In this document: positions 4,400 through 5,503 of the stretch, piece by piece
Layout of the letters: every line of letters starts with the position of its first letter
Numbering within the stretch: position 1 is the stretch's first letter
Assembly: GCA_945901965.1 (NCBI GenBank)
Contig: CAMDMN010000164.1
Location: 1-5,503 of the forward strand
DNA from: Legionella genomosp. 1
Lineage (GTDB): Bacteria > Pseudomonadota > Gammaproteobacteria > Legionellales > Legionellaceae
Direction of reading: 5' to 3'
DNA: 5,503 nt
Position numbers and translations under genes: made by a program
Notes under the pieces: generated by a model
The model's input: only the letters and a program-made list of their open reading frames with translations
The model's database searches: none
Told to the model about the DNA's origin: nothing

Positions 4400-5503
4400 A
4401 TGACCAATTTCATTTTATTAAATAAAAATAATCTTAAAGATATCCCTCTAATATTAATATTTATTTTAGTTTCTTTTTTTCCCATAATCGCGCTGACATA
4501 TACCAATTTTGACTCTATAGTATTTAACGCAGACTCACTAAACCAAGATTATTTCATTCATGCGCTTTTGCAGTGGCCATTATTAGCATTAACAGCCATT
4601 ACTACCCTATTAGGGTTTACGCAGTACCATTTAATTAACAATAAAATAGCCTTAATAATTGGCATAACATTTTTATTTTCAGGAGTAATAGAAGCAATCC
4701 ATCCATTACTTATTAATGCTATTTCACCATATATTACTTATACCACCTATATACAAACCATAATTTGGTCAGGAACTAATATAAGTTGCGGCATAATTTA
4801 TATTTTTAGTTTAAGCTTACTACTATATGATAGTAATAAGAAAATTTTCGCCAAATCAAATTTAATTATTATTAACTCTTTAATAGCTTTTCTTTTTATT
4901 ATATATGCAACATTACTTTTCAAACCTACTACTTTCTTACTTAACCATTCATGGATTAATAAATCTTTTGAGCTAATTAACTTAGCTATTTATTTAATAT
5001 TAATTTTATATATTTATCCAAAAGTGTACAAAAAATTTCCCAACATGTTAACTAATTGTATTTTACTCGTAGCAATCTCTCAGGTTGTAATGTCGACGTA
5101 CTTATCCTTATTACCAAATTTTAGTTTTGATAAAATGTTTAACCTCATCTATCTACTTAAAATAATTATCACTTTTATTCCTTTTACTTGCTTACTAATT
5201 AATTATGCGTCTTCATATAAATTTATTTTAAAAACCCAAGAAAACTTGCAGCTTACTCAAGTAAATTTAACTTATCTTGCAACCCATGATGCCTTAACAA
5301 ACTTATATAATCGTCGTGAATTTGAAATTCAGCTGACAAGAACCATTGCAAATCATTCCAGAGAAAGGACCTCATTTTCTTTGTTTGTAATTGATATAGA
5401 TAATTTTAAAAATATAAATGATTCATATGGACATTTAATTGGCGATAATTTCTTAAAGAAATTTGCAAAAGATCTTACGAGCTTAACTAGACTTGGAGAT
5501 GTT
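4400..5503 (+). CDS. Membrane-anchored diguanylate cyclase with MASE-like sensor domain (3' end cut by the window)
   Basis: The frame runs from the ATG at 4400 to the right edge without a stop, giving 368 residues. About eight hydrophobic segments are seen: roughly 15-34, 54-74, 83-100, 122-143, 155-174, 190-206, 218-236 and 249-270. The segment IALIIGITFLFSGVIEAIHPLL recalls the MASE3/MASE4 class of integral membrane sensor domains; which one is undecided. A short helix (276-294) links to a GGDEF domain with THDALTNLYNRREFE (295-309) and VIDIDNFKNINDSYGHLIGD (330-349), including the metal- and substrate-binding residues at D332, N340 and D341. The window ends at RLGDV, just before the expected GG(D/E)EF signature, so catalytic competence and any following EAL domain cannot be judged. 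Such proteins make cyclic di-GMP in response to a membrane or extracellular signal. GAG in TAGAGATAAATG, 4 bases before the start, is a weak Shine-Dalgarno. Confidence 0.9.
   Translation, partial: MTNFILLNKNNLKDIPLILIFILVSFFPIIALTYTNFDSIVFNADSLNQDYFIHALLQWPLLALTAITTLLGFTQYHLINNKIALIIGITFLFSGVIEAIHPLLINAISPYITYTTYIQTIIWSGTNISCGIIYIFSLSLLLYDSNKKIFAKSNLIIINSLIAFLFIIYATLLFKPTTFLLNHSWINKSFELINLAIYLILILYIYPKVYKKFPNMLTNCILLVAISQVVMSTYLSLLPNFSFDKMFNLIYLLKIIITFIPFTCLLINYASSYKFILKTQENLQLTQVNLTYLATHDALTNLYNRREFEIQLTRTIANHSRERTSFSLFVIDIDNFKNINDSYGHLIGDNFLKKFAKDLTSLTRLGDV

Overview
The window is about two-thirds A+T. It carries a CbpA/CbpM co-chaperone pair, a membrane-anchored diguanylate cyclase and an unfamiliar protein with kinase-like motifs. 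Together these suggest a gamma-proteobacterium of the Legionella type, probably chromosomal. That placement is an inference from composition and gene content; no marker gene is present.

Layout from left to right: (1) 3-119 (+), the tail of a gene entering from the left, perhaps a LysR-type regulator. (2) 116-1021 (-), an unrecognised protein whose C-terminal third reads like the catalytic core of a kinase fold but stops soon after the DFG-like position. (3) 1180-1968 (+), a ParB/Spo0J-family protein with intact CTP-binding motifs and HTH, but no ParA partner in view and no N-terminal ParA-stimulating peptide. (4) 2072-2882 (+), a two-gene operon: a small DUF4258/MqsR-like protein followed by a cysteine-free HTH protein with MqsA-like organisation. 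This is a probable toxin-antitoxin pair, with a 17-bp perfect palindrome between the -35 and -10 boxes of its promoter. (5) 4218-2999 (-), cbpA then cbpM, nearly contiguous and probably translationally coupled. (6) 4400-5503 (+), a multi-pass membrane protein with a C-terminal GGDEF domain, cut by the window edge just before the GGDEF signature.

The left half (kinase-like gene, orphan parB, toxin-antitoxin pair) looks like an accessory segment, while cbpAM and the diguanylate cyclase look like ordinary genomic genes. The parB and toxin promoters share an ATGCTATC core placed just after a palindrome, which hints at autoregulation of both. The parB transcript would then be leaderless or nearly so. 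No RNA gene, CRISPR array, insertion sequence or tRNA was found.
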